Source: Mycolicibacterium septicum DSM 44393 (GTDB lineage: Bacteria > Actinomycetota > Actinomycetes > Mycobacteriales > Mycobacteriaceae). From it: DNA of 51,078 nucleotides. This document shows, one piece after another, positions 10,268 through 18,233 of this stretch (positions within the stretch are counted from its first letter, which is position 1; every line of letters begins with the position of its first letter). A program made the position numbers and the translations under genes. The stretch spans positions 3,063,682 through 3,114,759 of the forward strand of contig NZ_HG322951.1 in the NCBI RefSeq assembly GCF_000455325.1, in the 5' to 3' direction. The notes beneath the pieces are model-generated. The model did no database searches and was not told the DNA's origin. It saw only the letters and a list, made by a program, of their open reading frames with translations.

Positions 10268-11227
10268 GTGATTGATCACGAGTCGAGGGACCGGCAGCCG
10301 ATTCTGTGGGCGATCAGCGATCTACATACCGGGCACACCGGGAACAAGCCGGTCACCGAGTCCTTGTACCCGGCCTCGCCGGACGATTGGCTGATCGTCG
10401 CCGGTGACGTGGGGGAGCGCACCGACGAGATCCGGTGGGCCCTGGACCTGCTGCGCAAGCGGTTCGCGAAAGTCATCTGGGTTCCGGGTAACCACGAGCT
10501 GTGGACCACCAACAAGGACCCGATGCAGATCTTCGGCCGGGCCCGATACGACTACCTGGTCGACATGTGCGACCAGATGGGTGTCATCACCCCCGAGCAC
10601 CCGTTCCCGGTCTGGACCGAACAGGGTGGCCCGGCGACGATCGTGCCGATGTTCCTGCTCTACGACTACACGTTCCTGCCCGAGGGAGCCTCGAACAAGG
10701 CCGAGGGGCTGGCCATCGCCCGGGACCGCAACGTCGTCGGCACCGACGAGTTCCTGCTGTCCAGCGAGCCCTACGCGACCCGCGACGCCTGGTGCCGTGA
10801 CCGCGTGGCGGCCACCCGCAAGCGGCTCGAAGATATGGACTGGATGGACCCGACGGTTCTGGTCAACCATTTCCCGCTGGTCCGTGAACCCTGTGACGCG
10901 ATGTTCTATCCCGAGTTCTCGCTGTGGTGCGGCACGACGGCCACCAAGGACTGGCACACCCGTTACAACGCGATCTGCTCGGTGTACGGCCACCTGCACA
11001 TTCCGCGCACCACCTGGTACGACGACGTGCGCTTCGAAGAAGTGTCGGTCGGTTATCCGCGGGAGTGGCGCCGCCGAAAGCCCTTCCGCTGGCTGCGCCA
11101 GATCCTGCCGGACCCCAACTACACACCCGGCTATCTCAACGAGTTCGGCGGACACTTCCAGATCACGGCCGAGATGCGCGCCCATGCCCAGCAGATGCAG
11201 GAGCGGATCAAGGCGAGGCGCTCATGA
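10268..11227 (+). CDS. pptH: Metallophosphoesterase, (4'-phosphopantetheinyl) hydrolase PptH
   Basis: The 319-residue calcineurin-like phosphoesterase has all the metal-site blocks: ISDLHTGH (D-x-H), VAGDVGE (GD), PGNHELW (GNHE), VNHFPL and YGHLHIPR (GHxH). In M. tuberculosis the orthologue at this position removes the 4'-phosphopantetheine arm from carrier proteins, opposing PptT, and its loss gives resistance to a PptT inhibitor; that is literature knowledge. The start GTG 10268 gives VIDHESRDRQPILW and about the known length. It overlaps pptT by ATGA, so hydrolase and transferase are cotranslated, a likely means of keeping their ratio fixed. Confidence 0.87.
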   Translation: MIDHESRDRQPILWAISDLHTGHTGNKPVTESLYPASPDDWLIVAGDVGERTDEIRWALDLLRKRFAKVIWVPGNHELWTTNKDPMQIFGRARYDYLVDMCDQMGVITPEHPFPVWTEQGGPATIVPMFLLYDYTFLPEGASNKAEGLAIARDRNVVGTDEFLLSSEPYATRDAWCRDRVAATRKRLEDMDWMDPTVLVNHFPLVREPCDAMFYPEFSLWCGTTATKDWHTRYNAICSVYGHLHIPRTTWYDDVRFEEVSVGYPREWRRRKPFRWLRQILPDPNYTPGYLNEFGGHFQITAEMRAHAQQMQERIKARRS

Positions 11228-11898
11228 GCGACACGCTGCTGGGGCAGGTGTTGCCCGACATGCCGGACAAGCTCGCCGCGGCCGAGATGTACGACGACCC
11301 GCCGGGCCTGACGGCGCTGCCCGAAGAGGCGGCACTGGTGGCCCGCGCGGTGGCCAAGCGGCGCAACGAGTTCACCACGGTGCGCTACTGCGCCCGCCAG
11401 GCGCTGGGCGAGCTCGGCGTGGGCCCGGTGCCGATCCTCAAGGGGGACAAGGGCGAGCCGTGCTGGCCCGATGGCATCGTCGGCAGCCTGACGCACTGTC
11501 AGGGCTTTCGGGGTGCCGTGGTCGGCCGCGTCGGAGGGGTGAGGTCGGTCGGCATCGACGCCGAACCGCATGACGTGCTGCCCGACGGGGTTCTGGGCGC
11601 GATCTCGCTGCCGTTGGAGCGCTCCGAACTCGGTGGGCTGCCGGACGGCCTGCACTGGGACCGAATCCTGTTCTGCGCCAAGGAGGCCACCTACAAGGCC
11701 TGGTATCCGCTGACGCACCGCTGGCTGGGGTTCGAGGACGCCCACATCACGTTCGGCGTGGATGGCGCGGGCGCGGCCGGAACGTTCCGGTCCCAGATCC
11801 TGATCGACCCGGCCGCCGAACACGGGCCGCCGCTGACTGCATTGGACGGCCGCTGGTCGGTGCGCGACGGCGTGACGTTGACGGCGATCGTGTTGTGA
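11224..11898 (+). CDS. pptT: 4'-phosphopantetheinyl transferase PptT
   Basis: PptT is the Sfp-type transferase that loads phosphopantetheine from CoA onto type I synthases (mycolate and lipid PKSs) and siderophore NRPSs, and it is essential in mycobacteria. The 224-residue protein carries the CoA-binding GSLTHCQG, the Mg site VGIDAEP (D112, E114) and the catalytic [13 protein letters not shown] (K153, E154). It overlaps pptH by 4 bases on the 5' side and truB by 4 on the 3' side, so three genes form a tightly coupled operon. Confidence 0.95.
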   Translation: MSDTLLGQVLPDMPDKLAAAEMYDDPPGLTALPEEAALVARAVAKRRNEFTTVRYCARQALGELGVGPVPILKGDKGEPCWPDGIVGSLTHCQGFRGAVVGRVGGVRSVGIDAEPHDVLPDGVLGAISLPLERSELGGLPDGLHWDRILFCAKEATYKAWYPLTHRWLGFEDAHITFGVDGAGAAGTFRSQILIDPAAEHGPPLTALDGRWSVRDGVTLTAIVL

Positions 11899-12782
11899 GC
11901 GGTCCAGAAGCCGGCCTGGTGATCGTCGACAAGCCGGCCGGGATGACCAGCCATGACGTGGTGGGGCGGTGCCGTCGGCTGTTCGGCACCCGCAAGGTGG
12001 GACATGCCGGCACCCTCGACCCGATGGCGACCGGCGTGCTGGTGATCGGGATCGAGCGCGCCACCAAGATCCTCGGCCTCCTGACCGCCACCGACAAGTC
12101 CTATGCCGCGACAATCCGGCTCGGCCAGACCACGTCCACCGAGGACGCCGAAGGTGAAGTGCTGCAGACGGTTTCTGCTGCCCATGTCACCGACGATCAG
12201 ATCGAGGGCGCGGTGGCGGCACTGCGCGGAGATATCGAACAGGTGCCCTCGGCGGTCAGCGCGATCAAGATCGCCGGTCAGCGCGCCTACAAGCTGGCCC
12301 GCGAAGGGCAGACCGTCGAGCTGGCCGCCCGGCCCGTGCGCATCGGCCGGTTCGAGGTCCTCGCGGTCCGGCGGGTGGACGAATTCGTCGATGTGGACGT
12401 CGATGTGGACTGCTCCTCGGGCACCTACATCCGCGCCCTGGCCCGCGACGTGGGTGTGGCACTGGGTGTCGGTGGACATCTGACGGCCTTGCGCCGCACC
12501 AAGGTTGGCCGCTACGGCCTGGACGAGGCGCGCACCCTGGACGACCTCGCCGAGCAGGCTCGGCTGAGTTACTCCCTCGACGAGGCCTGCTTGATCGGGT
12601 TTCCACGTCGCGACCTGAGCGCCGAGGAAACCGAGGACACCCGGCACGGGCGCGCGCTGGCCCCGGCCGGCATCGACGGGATCTATGCCGCCACCGCACC
12701 CGACGGCCGGGTCATCGCGCTCCTGCAGGACGGTTCGTCGCGCACCAAGAACGTCGTGGTGTTGCGCCCGGCCACCTTGTAG
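11895..12782 (+). CDS. truB: tRNA pseudouridine(55) synthase
   Basis: TruB converts U55 of the tRNA T-loop to pseudouridine. The 295-residue protein shows [17 protein letters not shown] at the N-terminus and the catalytic block [14 protein letters not shown] with the nucleophilic Asp at residue 42. Further family strands are SYAATIRLG and [15 protein letters not shown]. The C-terminal ~80 residues are the actinobacterial PUA-like extension. The start GTG 11895 overlaps the pptT stop. The gene converges on sfnB with only 9 bases between stops. Confidence 0.95.
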   Translation: MSGPEAGLVIVDKPAGMTSHDVVGRCRRLFGTRKVGHAGTLDPMATGVLVIGIERATKILGLLTATDKSYAATIRLGQTTSTEDAEGEVLQTVSAAHVTDDQIEGAVAALRGDIEQVPSAVSAIKIAGQRAYKLAREGQTVELAARPVRIGRFEVLAVRRVDEFVDVDVDVDCSSGTYIRALARDVGVALGVGGHLTALRRTKVGRYGLDEARTLDDLAEQARLSYSLDEACLIGFPRRDLSAEETEDTRHGRALAPAGIDGIYAATAPDGRVIALLQDGSSRTKNVVVLRPATL

Positions 12783-12791
12783 GGCCCTGGC

Positions 12792-14009
12792 TCAAAGCTG
12801 GCCGTGGCGAGGCGGTTTCGTGCCCGAGAGGGTGTAGTTGCCGATGTGACGGACCTTCCACCGGGTGGCGTCGTGCAACGTGTGGGTGCGGGCGTCACGC
12901 CAGTACCGCGACAGGTTGCCCGATGCCGACGCGCTGCGGGTCCCGCCGAATTCGAACAGTGCGCTGCCGGCCTGCACTGCCGCCCGCGCGGCGGACACCT
13001 TGGCGATCGCCACCGCGATCGAGGCGGCCGCGGCGCTGTCCTCGGTGAGATCGGCTCGGGCCGCATCGACCTGGCGGGCCGCCTCGATGAGAAGCGCTTC
13101 CGCACCGCGCACCGTCACCGTCAGCTCACCGGCCACCTGCACGAGGGTCGGGTCTTCGACGGCGCTGGAGACCGCGGCCTCGAAATGTGGCCGGGCCTTG
13201 GCGGCCTGACGCACCGCTTCCTCCAGTGCGCCGGTGGCGATGCCCACGTCGAGAGCCGCATGCAGCACCTGGGCCCGGGCCCCGTACACCGTGGGGCGCG
13301 TGAAGATAGGGCTGAACTCGACCACATGCGCCGCCGGCACCTCGACGGCGTCGAGGGTGACGGTGCCCGAGGCGGTGGTCCGCTGGCCCATGCCGTCCCA
13401 GTCGTCGACGACCTCCACCCCGCGGGCGTCGCGCGGAACGAACGCGATGGCCTTGGGTGTGGTCGCCGTCGGCACCTGGCCCGAACCATCGGCAAGCGAG
13501 GCCCGCACGATCAGCCAGTCGCCGAACAACGCGCCGGTGGAGTAGTACTTGCGGCCGCTCAGGACGTAGCCGCCGTCGGCCACCGTGAGCGTCGTGGTGT
13601 CCACGTCGATGGGATGCGGACCCCGTTCGGACTGGGCGTTGGCGAACAACGCCCCATCCAGCACCAGCCCGTAGAAATACGCCTGCTGCGCCGGCGTGCC
13701 CTGCAGTCGCAGCGCCTCCAGGAACGTGAAATGCGAGTGCGGGATCTGACTGATGGACGGATCACCGTGTGCCAGCAGGCGGAACACCTCGGCGAGTACG
13801 GCGATGGGTACGTCGAGCCCGCCGTGCTCGGCGGGCACGGTCAGTGCCAGCAGACCGGATTCCTTGAGCGTTTGCACCTGCTCGTGCGGCAGGATCCGGT
13901 GCGCGTCGCGGGCGCCGGCCCCCTCGGCGAACGATCTCGACAGCAGCGTCGCGGCGGCCAGTGCGGCTTCCGTCGACGAGATGCGGGTGGCACCGGCCAG
14001 ATCGGTCAT
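12792..14009 (-). CDS. sfnB: SfnB-type acyl-CoA dehydrogenase-like sulfur acquisition oxidoreductase
   Basis: This 405-residue flavoprotein of the acyl-CoA dehydrogenase fold belongs to the SfnB/DszC-like branch rather than beta-oxidation enzymes. Clues are LALTVPAEHGGLDVPIAVLAEVFRLLAHGDPSISQIPHSHF, the flavin-binding YVLSGRKYYSTGALFGDWLIVRA, and the C-terminal helical part with GSALFEFGGTRSASASGNLSRYWRDARTHTLHD. SfnB proteins are linked to use of dimethyl sulfone and sulfonates. Its ATG overlaps the ssuD stop (ATGA), so it forms an operon with the FMN-dependent monooxygenase. The exact substrate is not readable. Confidence 0.82.
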   Translation of the reverse strand: MTDLAGATRISSTEAALAAATLLSRSFAEGAGARDAHRILPHEQVQTLKESGLLALTVPAEHGGLDVPIAVLAEVFRLLAHGDPSISQIPHSHFTFLEALRLQGTPAQQAYFYGLVLDGALFANAQSERGPHPIDVDTTTLTVADGGYVLSGRKYYSTGALFGDWLIVRASLADGSGQVPTATTPKAIAFVPRDARGVEVVDDWDGMGQRTTASGTVTLDAVEVPAAHVVEFSPIFTRPTVYGARAQVLHAALDVGIATGALEEAVRQAAKARPHFEAAVSSAVEDPTLVQVAGELTVTVRGAEALLIEAARQVDAARADLTEDSAAAASIAVAIAKVSAARAAVQAGSALFEFGGTRSASASGNLSRYWRDARTHTLHDATRWKVRHIGNYTLSGTKPPRHGQL

Positions 14010-15175
14010 CGCGGTGCGCCGACGAACGGTATCGAGGTCGGGGTGGCGGCCTGGTCGCCTCCGCCGAACAGACCGCGCTCGCGCAGGATCGGCACCACCC
14101 CCTCGCCGAACCAGAACAGCTCCTCCAGGTGCGGATAGCCGGAGAAGATGAACTCGTCGATGCCGATCTCGGCGTACTCGGCGATCCGGTCGGCCACCTC
14201 GGTGTGGCTGCCCACCAGAGCGGTGCCGGCACCGCCGCGCACCAATCCGACGCCCGACCACAGGTTCGGGGCGATCTCCAGGCTGCGGGCGTCACTCCAG
14301 GTGCCGTTGGTGCGGTTGGCCTCGTGCAGCGCCAGCATGCGCTTCTGGCCCTCGGACTGGCTGCGGGCCAGCCCGGCCTGAGCCGCGGCGACGGTCTCAT
14401 CGTCGAGGGCGGCGACCAGCCGGTCGGCCTGGGCCCACGCCTCCTCGGAGGTGTCCCGGGAAATGGTGTGCAGGCGGATGCCGAAACGCAGCTTGCGGCC
14501 CTGCTCTTCGCCGAGTGCCCGGATCCATTCGATTTTCTTCCGTACGGCGGCCGGCGGCTCGCCCCAGGTCAGGTAGACGTCGGAGTGCCGGGCCGCCACG
14601 GGGCCGGCCGCCCGCGAGCTGCCGCCGAAGTACAGCGGTGGAACCGGGGTGGGCGGCAGTGCCAGCGAGGCTTCCTCGACGTCGATGTACTCACCCTTGT
14701 GGGTCACCGTCTCGCCGGCCCACAGCCGCCGCACCACGTCGAGGAACTCGTCGCAGCGCGCATAGCGTGCGTCCTTGTCCAGGTGGTCGCCGAACGCCCG
14801 CTGTTCGTGTGCCTCGCCTCCGACGACGACGTTCAGCAGGATCCGTCCCGGTGCGTGCCGGGCGAACGTGGCGGCCATCTGGGCCGACAGGGTCGGGCTG
14901 ACCAGGCCCGGGCGGAACGCCACCAGGAACGCCAGCGAGGTGGTCTCGCGGGCGAGCAGCGCCGCGGTGATGAACGCGTCCTCGCACCAGGCGCCGGTCG
15001 GGATGAGTGCGCCGGTGAAACCGAACCGCTCCGCCGAGCGGACGATCGAGGCCAGGTAGTCGATCGAGGCTTCACGGTCACCACCGGCGGCGCCCGCGGG
15101 CGTGCCGTGGCCGCCTCCGACGATCAGCCGGCTGTCGCCGTAGGTGGGAAGGAACCAGTGCAGAGAGACAGTCAC
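14006..15175 (-). CDS. ssuD: FMNH2-dependent alkanesulfonate monooxygenase (SsuD-like)
   Basis: This is a bacterial luciferase-like TIM-barrel monooxygenase of 389 residues that releases sulfite from sulfonates using reduced FMN from a partner reductase. Family features include VSLHWFLPTYGDSR at the start, YLASIVRSAERFGFTGALIPTG, TTSLAFLVAFRPGLVSPTLSAQMAATF, RILLNVVVGG, and the C-terminal VADRIAEYAEIGIDEFIFSGYPHLEE. I chose GTG 15175 because it starts just before the first beta strand; the upstream in-frame extension is of non-coding character. It overlaps sfnB by 4 bases. No flavin reductase or transporter is adjacent, so those partners must lie elsewhere. Confidence 0.87.
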   Translation of the reverse strand: MTVSLHWFLPTYGDSRLIVGGGHGTPAGAAGGDREASIDYLASIVRSAERFGFTGALIPTGAWCEDAFITAALLARETTSLAFLVAFRPGLVSPTLSAQMAATFARHAPGRILLNVVVGGEAHEQRAFGDHLDKDARYARCDEFLDVVRRLWAGETVTHKGEYIDVEEASLALPPTPVPPLYFGGSSRAAGPVAARHSDVYLTWGEPPAAVRKKIEWIRALGEEQGRKLRFGIRLHTISRDTSEEAWAQADRLVAALDDETVAAAQAGLARSQSEGQKRMLALHEANRTNGTWSDARSLEIAPNLWSGVGLVRGGAGTALVGSHTEVADRIAEYAEIGIDEFIFSGYPHLEELFWFGEGVVPILRERGLFGGGDQAATPTSIPFVGAPR

Positions 15176-15248
15176 GAACAGGTCATCTTGGTACTGGATC
15201 GGCCAGAGCGCACGGGTAAAAATCGCCGTGATCCCCTCCGGCGTGTCG

Positions 15249-15974
15249 TCAGCTCGCGACGACCCAGATCGCCTCGGCCGCCGGATTGCCCAGCTCGACC
15301 TGGACGCTGGCGTCGTCTCCGCCGGCGGCCGCGTCGCCCGTGTTACCCGGGCCTTGCACGGCCACCGAGATGACGCCGGCGAAATCACGTCGCGCCAGTA
15401 CCCGCACCCGGGAATCGAGGCTGATGCCGACGCTGTCGAAGTAGCGCAGCATCTCCGGATCGGCGTCGGAGATGCGGGCCACCGTGCCCGCGTCGCCGTC
15501 CTGGCACGCCGACAGCTGGCGGGCAGGCGGGGTCGGCACCTGGCCGTCCGCCGCCGGGATCGGGTCGCCGTGCGGATCGCGGGTGGGGTGGCCCAGCTTG
15601 GCGTCGATGCGGTCGAGCATCCGGTCGGACACCGCGTGCTCGAGGATTTCGGCCTCGTCGTGCACCTCGTCCCAGCCGTAGCCCAACTCCTGCACCAGGA
15701 AGGTCTCCATCAGCCGGTGCCGACGCACCATCGCCAGCGCCGCGCGCCTGCCCGCGTCGGTCAGGGTCACCGCGCCGTACTTCTCGTGGTGGACCAGGCC
15801 CTGGTCGGCGAGTTTGCGGATCGATTCCGAGGCCGTGGATGCGGACACGCCGATCCGCTCGGCCAGCAGTTTCGTGCTGACCTTTTCGCGAGACCACTCC
15901 TGGGCTGTCCAGATGACTTTCAGATAGTCCTGGGCAACCGTGGAGAGGTCTTGGTGGTTACCGTCGGGACTCAC
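15249..15974 (-). CDS. mntR: DtxR-family metal-dependent regulator (MntR/SirR-like)
   Basis: The 241-residue protein has an N-terminal DtxR winged helix (VAQDYLKVIWTAQEW, LAERIGVSASTASESIRKLADQGLVHHE), a metal-binding and dimerisation domain (ALAMVRRHRLMETFLVQELGYGWDEVHDEAEILEHAVSD), and a C-terminal SH3-like FeoA domain with a DDASVQVELG end. Residues of the H/E/C-rich metal sites are kept (RHRLMETFL, DEVHDEAE), which argues for Mn2+ or Fe2+ co-repression. The position before ribF matches M. tuberculosis sirR/mntR. It starts at GTG 15974, is divergent from ribF across 80 bp, and probably represses manganese uptake genes elsewhere. Confidence 0.85.
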   Translation of the reverse strand: MSPDGNHQDLSTVAQDYLKVIWTAQEWSREKVSTKLLAERIGVSASTASESIRKLADQGLVHHEKYGAVTLTDAGRRAALAMVRRHRLMETFLVQELGYGWDEVHDEAEILEHAVSDRMLDRIDAKLGHPTRDPHGDPIPAADGQVPTPPARQLSACQDGDAGTVARISDADPEMLRYFDSVGISLDSRVRVLARRDFAGVISVAVQGPGNTGDAAAGGDDASVQVELGNPAAEAIWVVAS

Positions 15975-16054
15975 AGTAGGAAAGTTTAGGCAATCATCAC
16001 CTGATCGGGGGATCTAGAGGCGACCGTGCCGCCTTCGGGTCGTAGGCTGATTGC

Positions 16055-17041
16055 GTGCAGCGCTGGCGTGGGCAGGACGAGATCCCCACGGACTGGGGCA
16101 GGTGTGTAGTCACCATCGGGGTGTTCGACGGGGTTCACCGTGGACACGCGGAGTTGATCAGCCATGCGGTGAAAGCGGGCCGATCACGCGGAGTGCCGGT
16201 GGTTCTCATGACCTTCGACCCACATCCGATGGAGGTGGTGTTTCCGGGGAGTCATCCGGCGCAGTTGACGACGCTGACCCGGCGGGCCGAGCTGGTCGAG
16301 GAGCTCGGCGTCGACGTATTTCTGGTCATGCCGTTCACCTCGGATTTCATGAAGCTCACCCCTGAGCGCTACATCCACGAACTGCTGGTCGAAGACCTGC
16401 ATGTGGTGGAGGTCGTCGTGGGGGAGAACTTCACCTTCGGCAAGAAGGCGGCTGGCAACGTCGCGATGCTGCGCGCGGCCGGGGAACGCTTCGGTTTCGC
16501 GGTCGAGAGCATGTCGCTGGTGACCGAGACGCTCGATGCCGAGCATCGGGATGAGCGGGTCACCTTCTCGTCGACATACATCCGGTCCTGCGTGGATGCC
16601 GGCGACGTCGTGGCCGCCACCGAAGCCCTGGGCCGTCCGCATCGCGTCGAGGGCGTCGTGGTGCGCGGCGACGGGCGCGGCCGGGTACTGGGCTTCCCGA
16701 CGGCCAACGTGGCGCCGCCGATGTTCTCGGCGATTCCGGCCGACGGCGTATACGCCGCCTGGTTCACGGTGCTGGGGCACGGCCCCGTGATGGGCACCGT
16801 CATCCCCGGCGAGCGGTACGAGGCCGCCGTCTCGGTCGGCACCAACCCGACATTCTCCGGGCGGACGCGCACCGTCGAGGCGTTCGTGCTCGACACCAAC
16901 GCCGACCTCTACGGGCAACACGTCGCGGTCGATTTCGTGGCCCGGATCCGGGGCCAGGAGAAGTTCGAATCGGTGAAGGATCTGGTCGTGGCCATGGAGG
17001 CCGACACCGACCGGGCCCGCGCGATTCTGGCTGCGCAATAG
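16055..17041 (+). CDS. ribF: Bifunctional riboflavin kinase/FAD synthetase
   Basis: RibF phosphorylates riboflavin to FMN and adenylates FMN to FAD. The 328-residue protein has the N-terminal nucleotidyltransferase domain with GVFDGVHRGHAEL (HxGH-like), TFDPHP and the FSSTYIR segment, followed by the riboflavin kinase domain with GRGRVLGFPTANV, the PADGVYAAW strand and GTNPTFSGRTRTVEAFVLD. The start is GTG 16055. The last residues (RAILAAQ) are encoded by an 18-bp unit repeated just after the stop. Flavins made here would serve several flavoenzymes in this window (ThyX, SsuD, SfnB). Confidence 0.96.
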   Translation: MQRWRGQDEIPTDWGRCVVTIGVFDGVHRGHAELISHAVKAGRSRGVPVVLMTFDPHPMEVVFPGSHPAQLTTLTRRAELVEELGVDVFLVMPFTSDFMKLTPERYIHELLVEDLHVVEVVVGENFTFGKKAAGNVAMLRAAGERFGFAVESMSLVTETLDAEHRDERVTFSSTYIRSCVDAGDVVAATEALGRPHRVEGVVVRGDGRGRVLGFPTANVAPPMFSAIPADGVYAAWFTVLGHGPVMGTVIPGERYEAAVSVGTNPTFSGRTRTVEAFVLDTNADLYGQHVAVDFVARIRGQEKFESVKDLVVAMEADTDRARAILAAQ

Positions 17042-17061
17042 CACGCGATTCTGGCTGCGCA
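17020..17061 (+). repeat. 18-bp direct repeat spanning the ribF stop
   Basis: CGCGATTCTGGCTGCGCA occurs at 17020-17037 and exactly again at 17044-17061, separated by 6 bases that contain the ribF TAG stop. It looks like a recent local duplication. Copy 2 supplies the possible -35 hexamer of an rpsO promoter. Confidence 0.9.
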
Positions 17062-17078
17062 GCGGAAACTGCTAGACT
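17049..17078 (+). promoter_or_regulatory. Possible rpsO promoter
   Basis: TTCTGG (17049-17054) and TAGACT (17073-17078) are separated by 18 bases and fit mycobacterial SigA spacing and the TANNNT -10 pattern. Transcription would start near 17085, giving an rpsO leader of about 75 bases. This is pattern matching only. Confidence 0.35.
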
Positions 17079-17161
17079 TTCGGCCGATCCGGTGCATGCT
17101 GCAGTCCGCGGTGGCTGTACCGAGAATATGTTCGCGGGACTGAAATGATGGAGTTACTTTC

Positions 17162-17431
17162 GTGGCGCTTACTGTCGAGCAGAAAAAAGAAATCCTGACC
17201 AGCTACGGCCTGCACGAGACCGACACCGGTTCGCCGGAGGCCCAGGTCGCCCTGCTGACCAAGCGGATCTCGGACCTGACCGAGCACCTCAAGCAGCACA
17301 AGCACGACCACCACTCGCGTCGCGGCCTGCTGCTGCTCGTCGGCCGTCGTCGCCGGCTGCTGAAGTACGTCGCCCAGGTTGACGTGGCGCGCTACCGCTC
17401 GCTGATCGAGCGCCTCGGGCTGCGTCGCTGA
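17162..17431 (+). CDS. rpsO: 30S ribosomal protein S15
   Basis: S15 is an early 16S rRNA binder needed for platform assembly. The 89-residue protein has the full family pattern: [42 protein letters not shown], the conserved [21 protein letters not shown], and the C-terminal [12 protein letters not shown]. It starts at GTG 17162. The ~75-120 base leader before it could bind S15 for autoregulation as in other bacteria, but I see no clear operator structure. A strong hairpin follows 24 bases after the stop. Confidence 0.97.
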   Translation: MALTVEQKKEILTSYGLHETDTGSPEAQVALLTKRISDLTEHLKQHKHDHHSRRGLLLLVGRRRRLLKYVAQVDVARYRSLIERLGLRR

Positions 17432-17441
17432 CGCGGCGTCG

Positions 17442-17942
17442 ATGCCACCACTTTCCGCGGCTGCCCCTATCGGGGCAGCCGCGATACTTTTCATCGCCGG
17501 TTTGACGGCATGCTCGTCCGCGGCGGCCGCGGACATGAAGGCAGGGGACTGCCTGAAGATGAGCGGCACGTACGAACGCCCGGACGCCAGTCGGGCGGAG
17601 TGCGGCAGCGACGCATCGAACTACAAGGTGATCTCCACGGTCACCGACAGCGACCAGTGCCCCGGCGACGTCGACACCTACTACTCGGTGCGCAGTGCAT
17701 TCGATGACGAGACGCAGACGCTGTGTCTGGACATCGACTGGATCACCGGCACCTGCATGAGCATCGATCCAGAGAACGACAAGGACCCGTACCGGGTGGA
17801 TTGCGCGGATTCCTCTGCGCCGCACCGGCAACGGGCCACCGAGGTCCTCCACGGGGTGTCGAACGTCGATCAGTGCGCCAGCGGAGTGGGCTACGCCTAC
17901 TCGGAACGCCAGTTCACCGTATGCGTGGAGGACGTCTCCTAA
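17442..17942 (+). CDS. lppU: Lipoprotein LppU
   Basis: This 166-residue secreted lipoprotein has a hydrophobic signal (about residues 6-22) ending in the lipobox LTAC|SS with Cys24. The mature domain has many cysteines in the arrangement of M. tuberculosis LppU: MKAGDCLKM, RAECGSDASNYKV, DQCPGD, LCLDIDW, GTCMSIDP, VDCADS and NVDQCASG. These presumably form disulfides. The signal lacks the usual N-terminal positive charges, and codons 6-14 coincide with a perfect 12-bp hairpin, so the start ATG 17442 deserves a check; no better in-frame start exists before the lipobox. The function is unknown. Confidence 0.82.
   Translation: MPPLSAAAPIGAAAILFIAGLTACSSAAAADMKAGDCLKMSGTYERPDASRAECGSDASNYKVISTVTDSDQCPGDVDTYYSVRSAFDDETQTLCLDIDWITGTCMSIDPENDKDPYRVDCADSSAPHRQRATEVLHGVSNVDQCASGVGYAYSERQFTVCVEDVS
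17456..17490 (+). terminator. Terminator-like hairpin after rpsO, inside lppU 5' codons
   Basis: A perfect 12-bp GC-rich stem (CGCGGCTGCCCC 17456-17467 with GGGGCAGCCGCG 17472-17483) with loop TATC is followed by ATACTTTT. It begins 25 bases after the rpsO stop, where a terminator is expected, but lies within the start region of lppU. The T-tract is short, so termination may be partial. Confidence 0.65.
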
Positions 17943-18233
17943 GCAGGTCTGCAATGGCGGTCATGCTGTTGCTGCCGTGTAACATGAGGTCGTTCAGCGG
18001 CGGAAATCTGCGCTGAACACAGGTGCGGCACCCGCGAACCGCGGGCGTTGTTCCTGCGAGTCATATCGGGCCCGCCTGGTCGGGCGGTCTTCGGTAGTGG
18101 CTGCCGGAACCCCGTGCGGGGTCCATCCGGCCGCTTCGATCGACGGCCGTAGCCGTAACCAGGGCCCGTGGCGTATCGCCACCGTGACGCCGCGAAAACA
18201 GTTGAATGAATTCGAAAGAGGCCAACGGACTCT
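17943..18233 (+). other. 291-bp lppU-pnp intergenic region with hairpin-rich pnp leader
   Basis: No convincing gene lies here. On the + strand I see GTTCAGCG/CGCTGAAC (17992-17999 with 18011-18018), CCCGCG/CGCGGG with a 3-base loop (18031-18045), and ACCCC-GTGC-GGGGT (18109-18122) flanked by an outer CCGG/CCGG pair. A weak -10-like TAACAT lies at 17980-17985. The region probably holds the pnp promoter and a structured leader; in other bacteria pnp mRNA is autoregulated through such a leader. Confidence 0.5.
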
